Translations under genes and position numbers: made by a program
Notes under the pieces: generated by a model
What the model was told of the DNA's origin: nothing
The model's database searches: none
The model's input: the letters and a program-made list of their open reading frames with translations, nothing else
NCBI RefSeq assembly: GCF_039539445.1
Contig: NZ_BAABDD010000006.1
Location: 219,968-283,967, forward strand
Direction: 5' to 3'
Length of the DNA stretch: 64,000 bases
Source: Salinactinospora qingdaonensis
GTDB lineage: Bacteria > Actinomycetota > Actinomycetes > Streptosporangiales > Streptosporangiaceae
Part shown: positions 54,031 to 62,876 of the stretch, piece after piece
Layout: each line of letters begins with the position of its first letter
Numbering within the stretch: position 1 is the first letter of the stretch

Positions 54031-57000
54031 GTGACCACCCCGGGCGCCACCTCGACCTCGCTCACCCCAACAGCGGGTGGGATGAGGACCGCTTACCCCC
54101 GACACTCCTGCCTGCACCACCTGTTCGACGCCCAGGCCCACACCCGCCCGCACGCCCCAGCCGCGATCCACGACGACCGGGCCATCAGCTACGGTGAACT
54201 GCGCTCCCGCGCCACGAGCCTGGCCGCCCGCCTACACGCCGCCGGAGTGGGCCACGGCGACCGGGTGGGCGTGTGCGGCAGCCGCTGCTTGGAAGCGCTG
54301 GTGGCGATTGTGGCCATCCTGAAAACCGGGGCCGCCTACGTGCCACTGGACGACACGCTGCCCCCGGCTCGGTTGCAGGCGATGACCGAAGACGCCGGCG
54401 TACAGGTCGCGGTGCGGCTGCCGGGCAGCACCGCGCAACCGCGGCGACTCCGCACCTGTATCGACCTCGCCGGCCCGCCCTCCCCCGACCTCGGCGCTCC
54501 CCCGGCCGTCGAGACGACGGCCCTCGACCGCGCCTACGTCATGTTCACCTCCGGCACCAGCGGCCGCCCCAAACCCGTCGCCATCCCCCACCGGGGTGTG
54601 GTGCGGCTCGCCCTTTCCGACCCCACCCTGGCCCCGCCCGGCCCGGCGGACCGGGTGCTGCACGCCTACGACCTCTCCTCGGACGCCTCAACCATCGAAA
54701 TCTGGTCGACCCTGCTCGGCGGCGCCTGCCTGGTGCTGATCGACCGGGAGGAACTGCTGTCGGCAGCGGCTCTGGAACAGCGGCTCCACACCCACGCGGT
54801 CACCATGGCCTACCTGACCACCAGCGTCTTCCACGCCGTGGCCCGCACCCGGCCCACCGCCCTGAGCGGGCTGCGCTGGGTCTCGGCCGGCGGCGAGGTG
54901 ATGGACCCCGACCTGGCCCGCGCGATCGTGACCGCCTGCCCCGACACCACCGTGGCCAACCTCTACGGCCCCACCGAAAACACCGTGGTGTCACTGGCCC
55001 ACATCGTCGACGACGTGCCCACCGGGACGACGAGCGTGCCCATCGGCCGGCCGATCGCCAACTCCACATGCTTCGTCGTGCGCGACGACGGCACGCTCGC
55101 CGACCTCGGCGAGGAAGGGGAACTCCTCGTGGGAGGCGACGGCCTGGCGCTGGGCTACCTGGACGACCCCGAATTGACGGCGCGACGCTTCGGAGCCGCC
55201 CCCCACGATCCGAACATCCAGATCTACCGCACCGGCGACCGCGCCCGCCAATTGCCCGACGGCACGCTGGAGTACCGGGGCCGCCACGACCGCCAGATCA
55301 AGCTACGCGGGCAGCGCATCGAACTCGACGAGATCGAGACCCAACTGCGCAACCACCCCGACGTCGGCGAAGCCGTGGTGGAGCCCCGCGGCGACAGCGA
55401 CCGCCCCAGCAGACTCATCGCCTACCTCACCGCCGCCGCCCCCGACCGCCCGGTGCCCGTCGAAGGGCTGCGCCAGGAGTTGGCCGCCTGGCTGCCGGCC
55501 CAAGCGATCCCGGCCCGGCTGGTCGAAATGGCGCGGTTTCCCGTCAACAGCGCCGGCAAGGTCGACCGGGCGAAACTCGCCACACTGGCCACCCCCGCCG
55601 CCCGGGCCGCCGAAGCACCCGACAGCCCCACCGGCGCGCCCGCCCCGGCCGAGCGCCCCCACCACCCCCATGGACTGCTGGCCGGAGTGTGGGAAACGGT
55701 GCTGCGCGTACGGCCTGGCCCGTCGCAGGACTTCTTCGCGCTGGGCGGCGACTCGCTGCTGGCCGCCGAAGTCGTCACCCGCACCCTCACCGCGCTCGGC
55801 CTCGACCTCGCCCACGGCAGCGACCTCATCCGCTGCCTGCTGGACAACCCCACCCTGGCCGGCTATGCCGCAGCCGTGGCACGATTGCGCGGCACCGGCG
55901 GGGCCACCGACACACCACCCCCCGACTGGGAGGCCGAAGCCCAGCTAGGTTTCACCCTGCCGCGACCTCACGGCGACGAGCCGCGCTGGCAGCACCCGCG
56001 CGACGTGGTCCTCACCGGCGCCAGCGGCTTCTTCGGCGCCTTCCTGCTCGACCGGCTGCTGCGCGCCACCAACGCCCGCATCCACTGCCCGGTGCGCGCC
56101 CGCGACGCCACCCACGCTCGCAAACGCATCCGCGGTTGCTTTGAACGCTACGGCCTGGACCCCACCCTGGTGGCCGACCGGGTGAACTGCTTCCCCTACG
56201 ACCTCACCGCGCCCGGGCTGGGCCTGGACCACCGGCACCGTGACGACCTGGCCGCCACCCTCGACTTGATCGTGCACGCCGCCTCCCAGGTCAACTTCTT
56301 GTACCCCTACAGTGCGCTACGCGCCGCCAACGTCGACAGCCTCCGCACGCTCGTCGAGATGGCCGCACCACGGCGGGTCCCGCTGCACTTCGTGTCCACG
56401 ATCGCCGTCGTGGCCGGGTTCGGCACCGCAGGCACACGGCACGTGACCGAGGAGACCCCGCTCGCCCACGCCGACCGGCTCACCATGGGTTATGCCGAAA
56501 GCAAATGGGTCGCCGAACGAGTCCTCCAGGACGCCGCCGAGCAGGGACTGCCCCTCGCCATCCACCGCCCCTACGAGATCACCGGCGACCAGCACAACGG
56601 CGCCTGCAACACCGAGACCGCGATCTGCTCACTGTTTCGCACCGTCGCTGAGACCGGGCTCGCCCCCGACATCGCGCTGCCAATGGACTTCGTGCCGGTG
56701 GACTACGCCGCCGACGCCCTCGTCCACATCGCCACCCACCAGCGCCCCACCCGGCGGGTCTACCACCTAACCAACCCGGCTCCGGCCCGCTTCGCCGACA
56801 TGCTCGAACGTATGCGCGCCGCCGGCTACCCCATCACGCTGCTGGGCTACCAGGAGTGGGTAGCCGAACTGGTGCGCCACGTCGCCGCCCACCCCACCTG
56901 CCCCACCGCACCGTTCGTGTCGCTATGCGTGGACCGCAGCAACAAGGCCGACATCTCGGTCAAGGAGATGTACTTCGCGGAGACCTTCCCGAGCCTGGGC

Positions 57001-57129
57001 CGCGACAACATCGAAAGTGCGCTGGCCGGCAGCGGCCTGCACTGCCCACCCGTCGACCACGCCCTCCTCGACCGGTACCTGGACTACTTCCGCCACGTGG
57101 GCTACCTGCCCCACCCCGAAGCCGCCTGA
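54031..57129 (+). CDS. Single-module NRPS: adenylation - carrier - thioester reductase
   Basis: 1032 residues from a GTG at 54031 with GGAAGGA upstream. The A domain spans about 30-530, with YVMFTSGTSGRPKP (A3), NLYGPTEN (A5), YRTGDRAR (A7) and the invariant Lys in NSAGKVDRAK (A10). Aligning by eye to GrsA gives the pocket D-A-I-Y-V-A-L-V-V-K; the first Asp predicts an alpha-amino acid, probably hydrophobic or aromatic. The carrier serine is S575 (GGDSL). The reductase domain (about 655-1030) has LTGASGFFG and Y821-x3-K825. There is no condensation domain. It should load one amino acid and release it reductively as an aldehyde or alcohol. Confidence 0.92.
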   Translation: MTTPGATSTSLTPTAGGMRTAYPRHSCLHHLFDAQAHTRPHAPAAIHDDRAISYGELRSRATSLAARLHAAGVGHGDRVGVCGSRCLEALVAIVAILKTGAAYVPLDDTLPPARLQAMTEDAGVQVAVRLPGSTAQPRRLRTCIDLAGPPSPDLGAPPAVETTALDRAYVMFTSGTSGRPKPVAIPHRGVVRLALSDPTLAPPGPADRVLHAYDLSSDASTIEIWSTLLGGACLVLIDREELLSAAALEQRLHTHAVTMAYLTTSVFHAVARTRPTALSGLRWVSAGGEVMDPDLARAIVTACPDTTVANLYGPTENTVVSLAHIVDDVPTGTTSVPIGRPIANSTCFVVRDDGTLADLGEEGELLVGGDGLALGYLDDPELTARRFGAAPHDPNIQIYRTGDRARQLPDGTLEYRGRHDRQIKLRGQRIELDEIETQLRNHPDVGEAVVEPRGDSDRPSRLIAYLTAAAPDRPVPVEGLRQELAAWLPAQAIPARLVEMARFPVNSAGKVDRAKLATLATPAARAAEAPDSPTGAPAPAERPHHPHGLLAGVWETVLRVRPGPSQDFFALGGDSLLAAEVVTRTLTALGLDLAHGSDLIRCLLDNPTLAGYAAAVARLRGTGGATDTPPPDWEAEAQLGFTLPRPHGDEPRWQHPRDVVLTGASGFFGAFLLDRLLRATNARIHCPVRARDATHARKRIRGCFERYGLDPTLVADRVNCFPYDLTAPGLGLDHRHRDDLAATLDLIVHAASQVNFLYPYSALRAANVDSLRTLVEMAAPRRVPLHFVSTIAVVAGFGTAGTRHVTEETPLAHADRLTMGYAESKWVAERVLQDAAEQGLPLAIHRPYEITGDQHNGACNTETAICSLFRTVAETGLAPDIALPMDFVPVDYAADALVHIATHQRPTRRVYHLTNPAPARFADMLERMRAAGYPITLLGYQEWVAELVRHVAAHPTCPTAPFVSLCVDRSNKADISVKEMYFAETFPSLGRDNIESALAGSGLHCPPVDHALLDRYLDYFRHVGYLPHPEAA

Positions 57130-57156
57130 CCCTGCCTCGCGACCGAGAGGACCGCC

Positions 57157-57987
57157 GTGCCCGAGACACCCCTCACTCCCATCGACGCCTCTCACGCACC
57201 CCCCGTCGACTCGGCCCTACCCACCGACCGGCCGCCCACGATCGCCGAGATCTACGGGCAGGCCTACCTGCTGGTCGAACACACCGGAGGGCAGCAGGGC
57301 CTCACCCACCTGGTCTACGAGTTGGAGAACCGCTGCCGTTACAGCGAGGACGCCGCGAGCTACTTCGGCGGCCCGCAGTCGTGGTTTCCCGCTGACGTCG
57401 TGGGCTGCGAAAAGGCGCGCGGACGGGTCCTGGACCTGGGCTGCGGCGCGGGCCGGCACGCCCTGGCGCTCCAAGCCGCCGGCCACAAGGTGGTGGGGGT
57501 GGAGCCCTCGGCGGCGGCTGCGGTGGCGCGGCGACGCGGAGTCGACGCCCGCCGCGGTGACCTGTGGGACCTCCCTACTGATCTGGGCCGCTTCGACACT
57601 TTCCTGCTGTTGGGCGGCAACCTTGGAATGCTGATCGGCGACCCGCGCAGGCAGGCGGCGCTGACCGCGCTCGCAGCACTGGCCGCCCCCGACGCCCAAC
57701 TGCTGGGCTCGGACTTCGAGGACCCCGACGCCGATGAGCCTGCCCGCCTGCGGGCGCGCATCGAGCACGGCGGCTACCGCTCCCCGTGGAGCCACTGGTC
57801 CGGCGGGGAGCCCTACCTGCCCGCTGAGCGACTTCCGGAGGTGCTGCACGGCACCGGCTGGCGGTTGGCCGGTATCCACCGCGTCGAAGGCGAACCCCCC
57901 GGCGGCTACCTGGTACGGCTGCGGCTAGCCAAGGCCCCACCGCACTCGCCCACCGCCGCCCACCCCCACGGAGAGGATGCCCCATGA
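57157..57987 (+). CDS. SAM-dependent methyltransferase 1 of the cluster
   Basis: 276 residues from a GTG at 57157 with GAGAGGA upstream, 27 bp after the NRPS stop. The SAM site is 'GRVLDLGCGAGRHALALQAAGHKVVGVEPS' (motif I near residue 90), with an acidic residue after strand beta-2 and 'FDTFLLLGGNLGM' as motif IV. The C-terminus has a YLPAERLPEVLHGTGWRL segment found in small-molecule methyltransferases. Its stop overlaps the P450 start. The methylated atom is unknown. Confidence 0.88.
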   Translation: MPETPLTPIDASHAPPVDSALPTDRPPTIAEIYGQAYLLVEHTGGQQGLTHLVYELENRCRYSEDAASYFGGPQSWFPADVVGCEKARGRVLDLGCGAGRHALALQAAGHKVVGVEPSAAAAVARRRGVDARRGDLWDLPTDLGRFDTFLLLGGNLGMLIGDPRRQAALTALAALAAPDAQLLGSDFEDPDADEPARLRARIEHGGYRSPWSHWSGGEPYLPAERLPEVLHGTGWRLAGIHRVEGEPPGGYLVRLRLAKAPPHSPTAAHPHGEDAP

Positions 57988-59216
57988 CCGCTGGCAACCG
58001 GAACGGACCACCCCCCACCTGCCCCACCGACACGGCACTACCGGGGTTTCCCCTCCCGCCCGAAGGCTCCATGGGGCCGCCCGCCGAGTATGAACGACTG
58101 CGCACCGAATGCCCCTTCGCGCGGGTGCGCCACCCCACCGGCGCCGCCGGCTGGTTCGTCACCCGCTACGAGGACGTGCGCGCCCTCTTGGGGGACCCGC
58201 GGTTGACTCGGCCGGCGGTCAATGAGTGGCCCACCGGCCCGCAGTGGCCCTCGCCCACGGGTCCGGCTCTGGTGACCATGATGGAACTGGAAGGGCCGCG
58301 CCACACGGCGCTGCGTCAAGCCACCGCCGAAGCGTTCAGCCTGCGCTCGGTACGCTCGCTACGTCCCCGAATCCGCGACCTCGCCGACGAGATCCTCGAC
58401 GACCTCGACGCCTCCGGCAGCCCCGGCGACCTGGTCACCGGATTCGCCGAGCCGTTCCCACTGCGGGTGGCCTGCGAGATGACCGGACTGCCCTACCGGC
58501 AGCGACACCGGTTCCTCGGGCCGGCCGACGCGGCGCTGGGCGCGATGCTGACGCTGGACCAGGGACGCGCCTCCATCGAGTTCCTGCGGGGCTTCATCGG
58601 CGAAGTCGCCGACCACAAACGCCGCGAACCCGGCGACGACATCCTCAGCGACCTCGTGGCCCGCCAGGACGCGGGGGAGCTGACCGAGGAGGACGTCATC
58701 TGCTTCGGGCTGTCCATCCTCGTCGCCGGCTACCGCACCCCCACAATGTTCCTGGCCAACGCGGTGCTGACCCTGCTCACCCACCCCGGCCACCTCGACG
58801 CGCTGCGCGCCGACCCCGCTCTGCTGCCCAATGCGGTCGAGGAGCTGCTGCGCTACCTGCCGGTGATGAACGCGCCGGTGGTCATGGTGGCCACCGAGGA
58901 CATCGACGTCAACGGCCACCGCATCGACGCGGGCGAGGCGGTGTTCCCCGCGATCGCCGCCGCCAACCGTGACGAGACGGTCTTCGCCGCGGCCGACACG
59001 TTCGACATCACGCGGGAGCACAACCCCCACCTGGTCTTCGGCCGCGGCGAGCACAACTGCGTGGGCTCCCACGTGGGACGCGCCGAACTGGAGATCGCCC
59101 TGGCCGCCTTGCTGGAGCGGTTCCCGCGCCTGGAGTTGGCCGTCGACCCCGGCGAGCTTCCCTGGGAGGACGACTCCCCGATCAAATCGCCCCTGTCCCT
59201 GCCGGTGCGCTGGTGA
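57984..59216 (+). CDS. Cytochrome P450 of the cluster
   Basis: 410 residues from ATG at 57984 (4-bp overlap with the methyltransferase). The haem loop is FGRGEHNCVG with ligand C359, and the K-helix ExxR is in VEELLRYLP. The I-helix reads LVAGYRTPTMFL, so the usual acidic residue before the conserved Thr is Arg. Bacterial class I P450s need ferredoxin partners, which are not encoded here. It probably oxidises the NRPS-derived amino aldehyde product or a dimer of it. Confidence 0.93.
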   Translation: MTAGNRNGPPPTCPTDTALPGFPLPPEGSMGPPAEYERLRTECPFARVRHPTGAAGWFVTRYEDVRALLGDPRLTRPAVNEWPTGPQWPSPTGPALVTMMELEGPRHTALRQATAEAFSLRSVRSLRPRIRDLADEILDDLDASGSPGDLVTGFAEPFPLRVACEMTGLPYRQRHRFLGPADAALGAMLTLDQGRASIEFLRGFIGEVADHKRREPGDDILSDLVARQDAGELTEEDVICFGLSILVAGYRTPTMFLANAVLTLLTHPGHLDALRADPALLPNAVEELLRYLPVMNAPVVMVATEDIDVNGHRIDAGEAVFPAIAAANRDETVFAAADTFDITREHNPHLVFGRGEHNCVGSHVGRAELEIALAALLERFPRLELAVDPGELPWEDDSPIKSPLSLPVRW

Positions 59217-59282
59217 ACCGAGCAGCGCGCCGGCCCCGACGAGCACGGGCAGCCAGAAACCGAACTACCGAGGGAGGCTGTG

Positions 59283-59948
59283 ATGGCAGCCCCAGCCACG
59301 AAAAGCTACCGAGGCATCCGATTCGCCAAGCTGACCGTCCGCTGGTACGCCTCTCTGGCCAACAGAAACAGCCACGAGTACCACGAGCAGGCCCGCCAGG
59401 TCGCCGAGCGCGCCCCACGCGGCAGCGAACTGCTGGAGGTCGCCTCGGGGCCGGGACTGTTGGCGATCCTGCTGGCCGGCACCGGCGACTACACGGTGAC
59501 AGCCGTCGAACTCAGCGACGACTTCGTGGCCACCGCGCGCCGGGCCGCGGCCGAAGCCGGAGCGCCGGTGGACTTCCGCCAGGCCGACGCCTCGGCGCTG
59601 CCCTTCCCCGACGCCAGCTTCGACTTCGTCGCCTGCTGCAACGCCATTAAGAACTTCGCTGCCCCGGTGAGCGCGCTGCGGGAGATGCACCGGGTGCTGC
59701 GGCCCGGCGGTGGAGCGTTCGTCAGCGACCTGCGCCCCGACCTGTCGCGGCGGGCCCTGAACCACGAGGGCAAGCAGATGGGGATGGGACCGCTGGCCCG
59801 CGCGTGCAGCAGCGCCGTGCTGCGCTACTACGCCCACCGGCTGAGCTACAGCCGAAGCGACCTCGAACGGATGGTTGCCGCTTCCCCCTTCACGCTGCAC
59901 AACAGTTGGGACAGCCCCTTGTTCGTAACCGTGGAACTGCGGAAATAA
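59283..59948 (+). CDS. SAM-dependent methyltransferase 2 of the cluster
   Basis: 221 residues from ATG at 59283; AGGGAGG is six bases upstream, and a GTG directly before it is the alternative. The SAM pocket is 'ELLEVASGPGLLAILLAG' with 'VTAVELSDDF' and 'FRQADASALPFPDASFDFVACCNAIKNF', a UbiE/Coq5-like class I fold. It lies 66 bp after the P450 gene and is the last cluster gene before tRNA-Ala. Two distinct methyltransferases suggest two methyl groups in the product. Confidence 0.87.
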   Translation: MAAPATKSYRGIRFAKLTVRWYASLANRNSHEYHEQARQVAERAPRGSELLEVASGPGLLAILLAGTGDYTVTAVELSDDFVATARRAAAEAGAPVDFRQADASALPFPDASFDFVACCNAIKNFAAPVSALREMHRVLRPGGGAFVSDLRPDLSRRALNHEGKQMGMGPLARACSSAVLRYYAHRLSYSRSDLERMVAASPFTLHNSWDSPLFVTVELRK

Positions 59949-60003
59949 TCCAGGGCACGGTGGCCGCGGCCGTTCTCGGTTCGCTGAGCTGGGCTCATGT
60001 GGG

Positions 60004-60076
60004 TGGAGCCAAGGGGAGTCGAACCCCTGACCTCCGGTATGCAAAACCGGCGCTCTGCCTGCTGAGCTATGGCCCC
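60004..60076 (-). tRNA. tRNA-Ala (TGC anticodon)
   Basis: 73 nt on the minus strand. Acceptor GGGGCCA pairs with TGGCTCC (one G-T pair), discriminator A. The D arm is GCTCAGC-type, the anticodon stem CCGGT/ACCGG holds TTTGCAT (anticodon TGC), and the T arm is AGGGG TTCGACT CCCCT. CCA is not encoded. In actinobacteria tRNA-Ala(TGC) often lies near gyrA and a DLW-39 gene. Confidence 0.96.
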
Positions 60077-60304
60077 TGAAATAAGGGTAGACCGCACACG
60101 GTCGCTTCGGGCGGTACCCCCAGAAAGCATACCGCTCTTGCGCATGGGGCGAATCCGTGTCGGGTCCGCGCAACGAGCTGAGGTGGAGCGACCGTGTGTG
60201 GAGCGCGGCCCGGGAGGGGTAAGGAGTCACCCACTGTCCGCGGTCCGGACAAGCGACAGCCACTGGCACGTCCAGGACGTGCCGTGGCTGGCCCGCTTGT
60301 GCAA

Positions 60305-60427
60305 CTAGTTGTCGCCGGCCGCCGTGGCTTCCGTCCACAGGTCAAGCTCGGCCCGGTCAGCCTGGATCTTCCGGTAGATGGCGAACGCCCCGAGGGCCAC
60401 CAGCACCAGAACGATGATCTTCTTCAC
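60305..60427 (-). CDS. DLW-39 family protein
   Basis: 40 residues from a GTG at 60427 with GAAGGGG upstream. The protein begins VKKIIVLVLVALGAFAIYRK, a membrane-type helix, and continues QADRAELDLWTEAT, which contains the Asp-Leu-Trp motif that names the family. Family members are about 39 residues long and are typically encoded near gyrA and tRNA-Ala. Function unknown. Confidence 0.88.
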   Translation of the reverse strand: MKKIIVLVLVALGAFAIYRKIQADRAELDLWTEATAAGDN

Positions 60428-60743
60428 GGCGTGGACCCCTTCTTCCTTTTCAAGGAGTACGGATCAGGTCTGGATACATGACTCAACACGGGTCCTGTGC
60501 GCCGAAGCCGCACCGACCAGTGTGATTCGAGCGAAAGACGTCAACCCGACTCTATGGGTTTGTCCCCAAGCAGAATAGCAACACGTTACTCCCTGATCCC
60601 GCGTGCATCCGGCGCTTCGCTCAGGGGAGAACACGAACAGCGGCGCGAACTGGCACAGTTGTACGGCGTCCACTTTCGGCCACGCTCGCGGGCTCGAGGT
60701 ACCGCTCGATGACAAGGCGCCAGACTCCGTGCCATCGTTGTGC
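60428..60743. other. Divergent promoter region
   Basis: 316 bp between the DLW-39 and HIT genes. No gene is seen. The HIT reading frame extends into it without a start signal. Confidence 0.35.
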
Positions 60744-61202
60744 ATGGGCCGTCACCAATGCGCTTTTTGCCAGATCGCAGGAGAGCATACCGAGGACGCG
60801 ATCGTGGTGCACCGCGATGAGCGTGTCATCGCGTTCATGGACACCTCTCCAGTGACGCCTGGGCACGTCCTGGTCGCGCCGCGGGAGCACGCCAACGGTC
60901 TTGAGGACCTCAACCCCCACCTGGGCGCGCACACCTGGCTCGTAGCGCACCGCGTGGCTCGCGGCCTGCGGCGCTCAGGACTGCGGTGCGACGGTGTCAA
61001 TATTCTTCTCTCAGACGGCTCCGCGGCCTTCCAGGACGTGTTCCATGTCCATCTCCACGTGATCCCGCGCTACCACCGCGACAGTTTCCGGATCGAGGCC
61101 GAGTGGCTAGAACGCGACTCCGACATGCTGGAAAGCGACGCGGTGGCGGTACGGGCGGGACTACGGGACCTCATGTCAGAAGGTCCAGTCGTTTCAACAT
61201 AA
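60744..61202 (+). CDS. HIT-family nucleotide hydrolase/transferase
   Basis: 152 residues from ATG at 60744, which places CAFCQI (zinc-type Cys pair) at the N-terminus as in the family. 'AFMDTSPVTPGHVLVAPREHA', 'VNILLSDGSAAFQDVFHVHLHVIPR' with the histidine triad HVHLHV are diagnostic. HIT proteins hydrolyse nucleotide phosphoramidates or dinucleoside polyphosphates. Its 3' end overlaps the convergent XRE gene by 32 bp. Confidence 0.92.
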   Translation: MGRHQCAFCQIAGEHTEDAIVVHRDERVIAFMDTSPVTPGHVLVAPREHANGLEDLNPHLGAHTWLVAHRVARGLRRSGLRCDGVNILLSDGSAAFQDVFHVHLHVIPRYHRDSFRIEAEWLERDSDMLESDAVAVRAGLRDLMSEGPVVST

Positions 61203-62007
61203 CCAGAGTGGACTGTTGGGGCAGGGCGACGTCGGTGAGCCTGTGCCACACCTCGACGCATTTGGCCACCGCGTCGTCGGCCTCTACGATCGCCCCACCG
61301 TGCGCGGCGTCGACGAAGGCCAGGGAACTCTCGCCCTCGTCGAACTCCAGCACGGTGAAGGGGCCGGAGGTGGCGGCATGCAGCCCCGACGAGGTGGGCA
61401 TGAGTTGGACCGTGATGGGGTTGTCCTCGTCCTCAGCTACCTCGATCAGTCGACGAAGCTGCCGGTGGAGCAGTTCGGAGTCAGCGGCGACCCGGCGCAG
61501 CGCGTCCTCCTCGATCACCGCGTGGTACCGCTCCAGGTTGTCGCGCTCAAGCACTTCCTGACGTTTGAGAAAAGCCGCGACCATACGCTCCACTGTGGCT
61601 GCGTCGCGTCCCTGCGCACGGGCAAGGGCCGCTGTGTACTCCGGGGTCTGGAGAAGATCGGGAACGAGTATGCCAGCGTAGGTGTCGATGGCGATGGCCC
61701 CGGCCTCGTTTCCGACGTAAGCGGATGAAAGGACGTCTTCGTATTCGGTCCACCATGGGCGCAGCCGAGATTCGCGCACCATAGTCAAAATGGCCTCACG
61801 CTGCCCGCCAGTGACTCCATAAAGCCTGAGCAACGCCGATACCTCCATGACCGAAGGCCATTTGCGAATACCAGTCTCAATGTGCCCGAGCTTGGCTGGC
61901 GACCACTCAAGCACATCAGCGACATCACTAAGGGTCATTCCTGCTTGTACACGTCGCCTACGCAGCTCGGCGGAAAGACGACGGCGGCGGACTGTAGGGC
62001 TGGTCAT
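61171..62007 (-). CDS. XRE-family regulator with DUF5753
   Basis: 278 residues from ATG at 62007. An N-terminal helix-turn-helix ('LRRRRVQAGMTLSDVADVLEWSPAKLGHIETGIRKWP') is followed by the DUF5753 sensor domain ('AIAIDTYAGILVPDLLQTPEYTAAL', 'VLERDNLERYHAVIEEDALRR'). These actinomycete regulators usually neighbour a DUF397 gene; none is found here. No ribosome binding site is evident, so leaderless translation is possible. Confidence 0.9.
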   Translation of the reverse strand: MTSPTVRRRRLSAELRRRRVQAGMTLSDVADVLEWSPAKLGHIETGIRKWPSVMEVSALLRLYGVTGGQREAILTMVRESRLRPWWTEYEDVLSSAYVGNEAGAIAIDTYAGILVPDLLQTPEYTAALARAQGRDAATVERMVAAFLKRQEVLERDNLERYHAVIEEDALRRVAADSELLHRQLRRLIEVAEDEDNPITVQLMPTSSGLHAATSGPFTVLEFDEGESSLAFVDAAHGGAIVEADDAVAKCVEVWHRLTDVALPQQSTLVMLKRLDLLT

Positions 62008-62278
62008 CGTGGCTAATCCATACACGCAGAGTGCCGATGCTGTAGCACCAGAGAAGCACTCGATCTAGCCTCTAGCAATGAGTTTCTACAAATTAACCGG
62101 GAAATCGCTGATTTTCTTCGTCTCCCGAGGTCCGGAACTCGTGTCATTCCACGATTGGTGTGTCTCAAAACCATCTATGTGGCCCAAGAGGATAATCACC
62201 ACATGACGGACGGGGAGATAACCCTTGGCCAGGTCCGTTCTTGCAGCGAAAGCAGCGCGCCGCGGGGCGCGTTAGATG

Positions 62279-62425
62279 TCAGTGCAGCAGCTTCAGGCCG
62301 ACGGCCCCGGCCACAATCAGCACAAGACACACGGCCTTCCCGAGCCCCACTGGCTCACCAAGCCACACGATCCCTACCGCCCCGCCCCCGCCCATACCGC
62401 AGAGCCGGTCTCTAGCGGGATCGAG
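62279..62425 (-). pseudogene. SMR-type multidrug efflux transporter remnant
   Basis: The minus strand encodes the C-terminal part of a small multidrug resistance protein: AVGIVWLGEPVGLGKAVCLV then LIVAGAVGLKLLH and a TGA at 62279-62281. Just upstream, in another frame, lies LAVVLRSIPLETGSAVWAGA. The two join if one base is restored in the G-rich run near 62385-62395. No N-terminal helices are found, so the gene is both frameshifted and truncated. Confidence 0.75.
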
Positions 62426-62470
62426 CGCAGCACCACAGCCAGGCCGGGCCATATTCAGCGCTAGGGTGAG

Positions 62471-62876
62471 GAGGGAGAGGATTGTGGGCAGGGGGACGGG
62501 TGAGACTCTTAGACGCTGCCAGGGCGACCGCCTACGCAGTTTCCATCAGTCCGGAAAGAACCAGCAATATCCACGCCATCATGTGCCTCCAGAACGAGCG
62601 TCTTTACGCGCCGTCTTGTCCTAACCGGGTATGACGCACCTCATCCGGGGGCGGCCAGCACCGTGCCCACGCCACAGCCGGCGCACCTGCTCGCGGTCCT
62701 GACGTATTCCTCGCTCAAGCCTTCACAGCGGGCGCGCGCAACGAGCAGAGGCATTCGGAAACATATTGGATACTATTCAGAGCCGAACCTGGCGCTGTTC
62801 GTGGCATATACGACGTAACATGCACAGATGGATGACCAGGGACACCAACTGTCCCTTGCGCGGACCTAGGAAACCG
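62471..62876. other. Intergenic region, no gene seen
   Basis: About 400 bp between the SMR remnant and the zinc-motif gene. It is AT-richer near 62750-62830, which may be the promoter of the latter. Confidence 0.35.

Noticed and set aside
49400..60076. Integrative element inserted at tRNA-Ala with att sites
   Set aside because: No integrase and no second copy of the tRNA-Ala 3' end was found at the left border; the island call rests on synteny alone.
62155..62415. 86-codon plus-strand frame
   Set aside because: It overlaps the antisense SMR remnant and becomes Arg/Pro-rich without family-like sequence.
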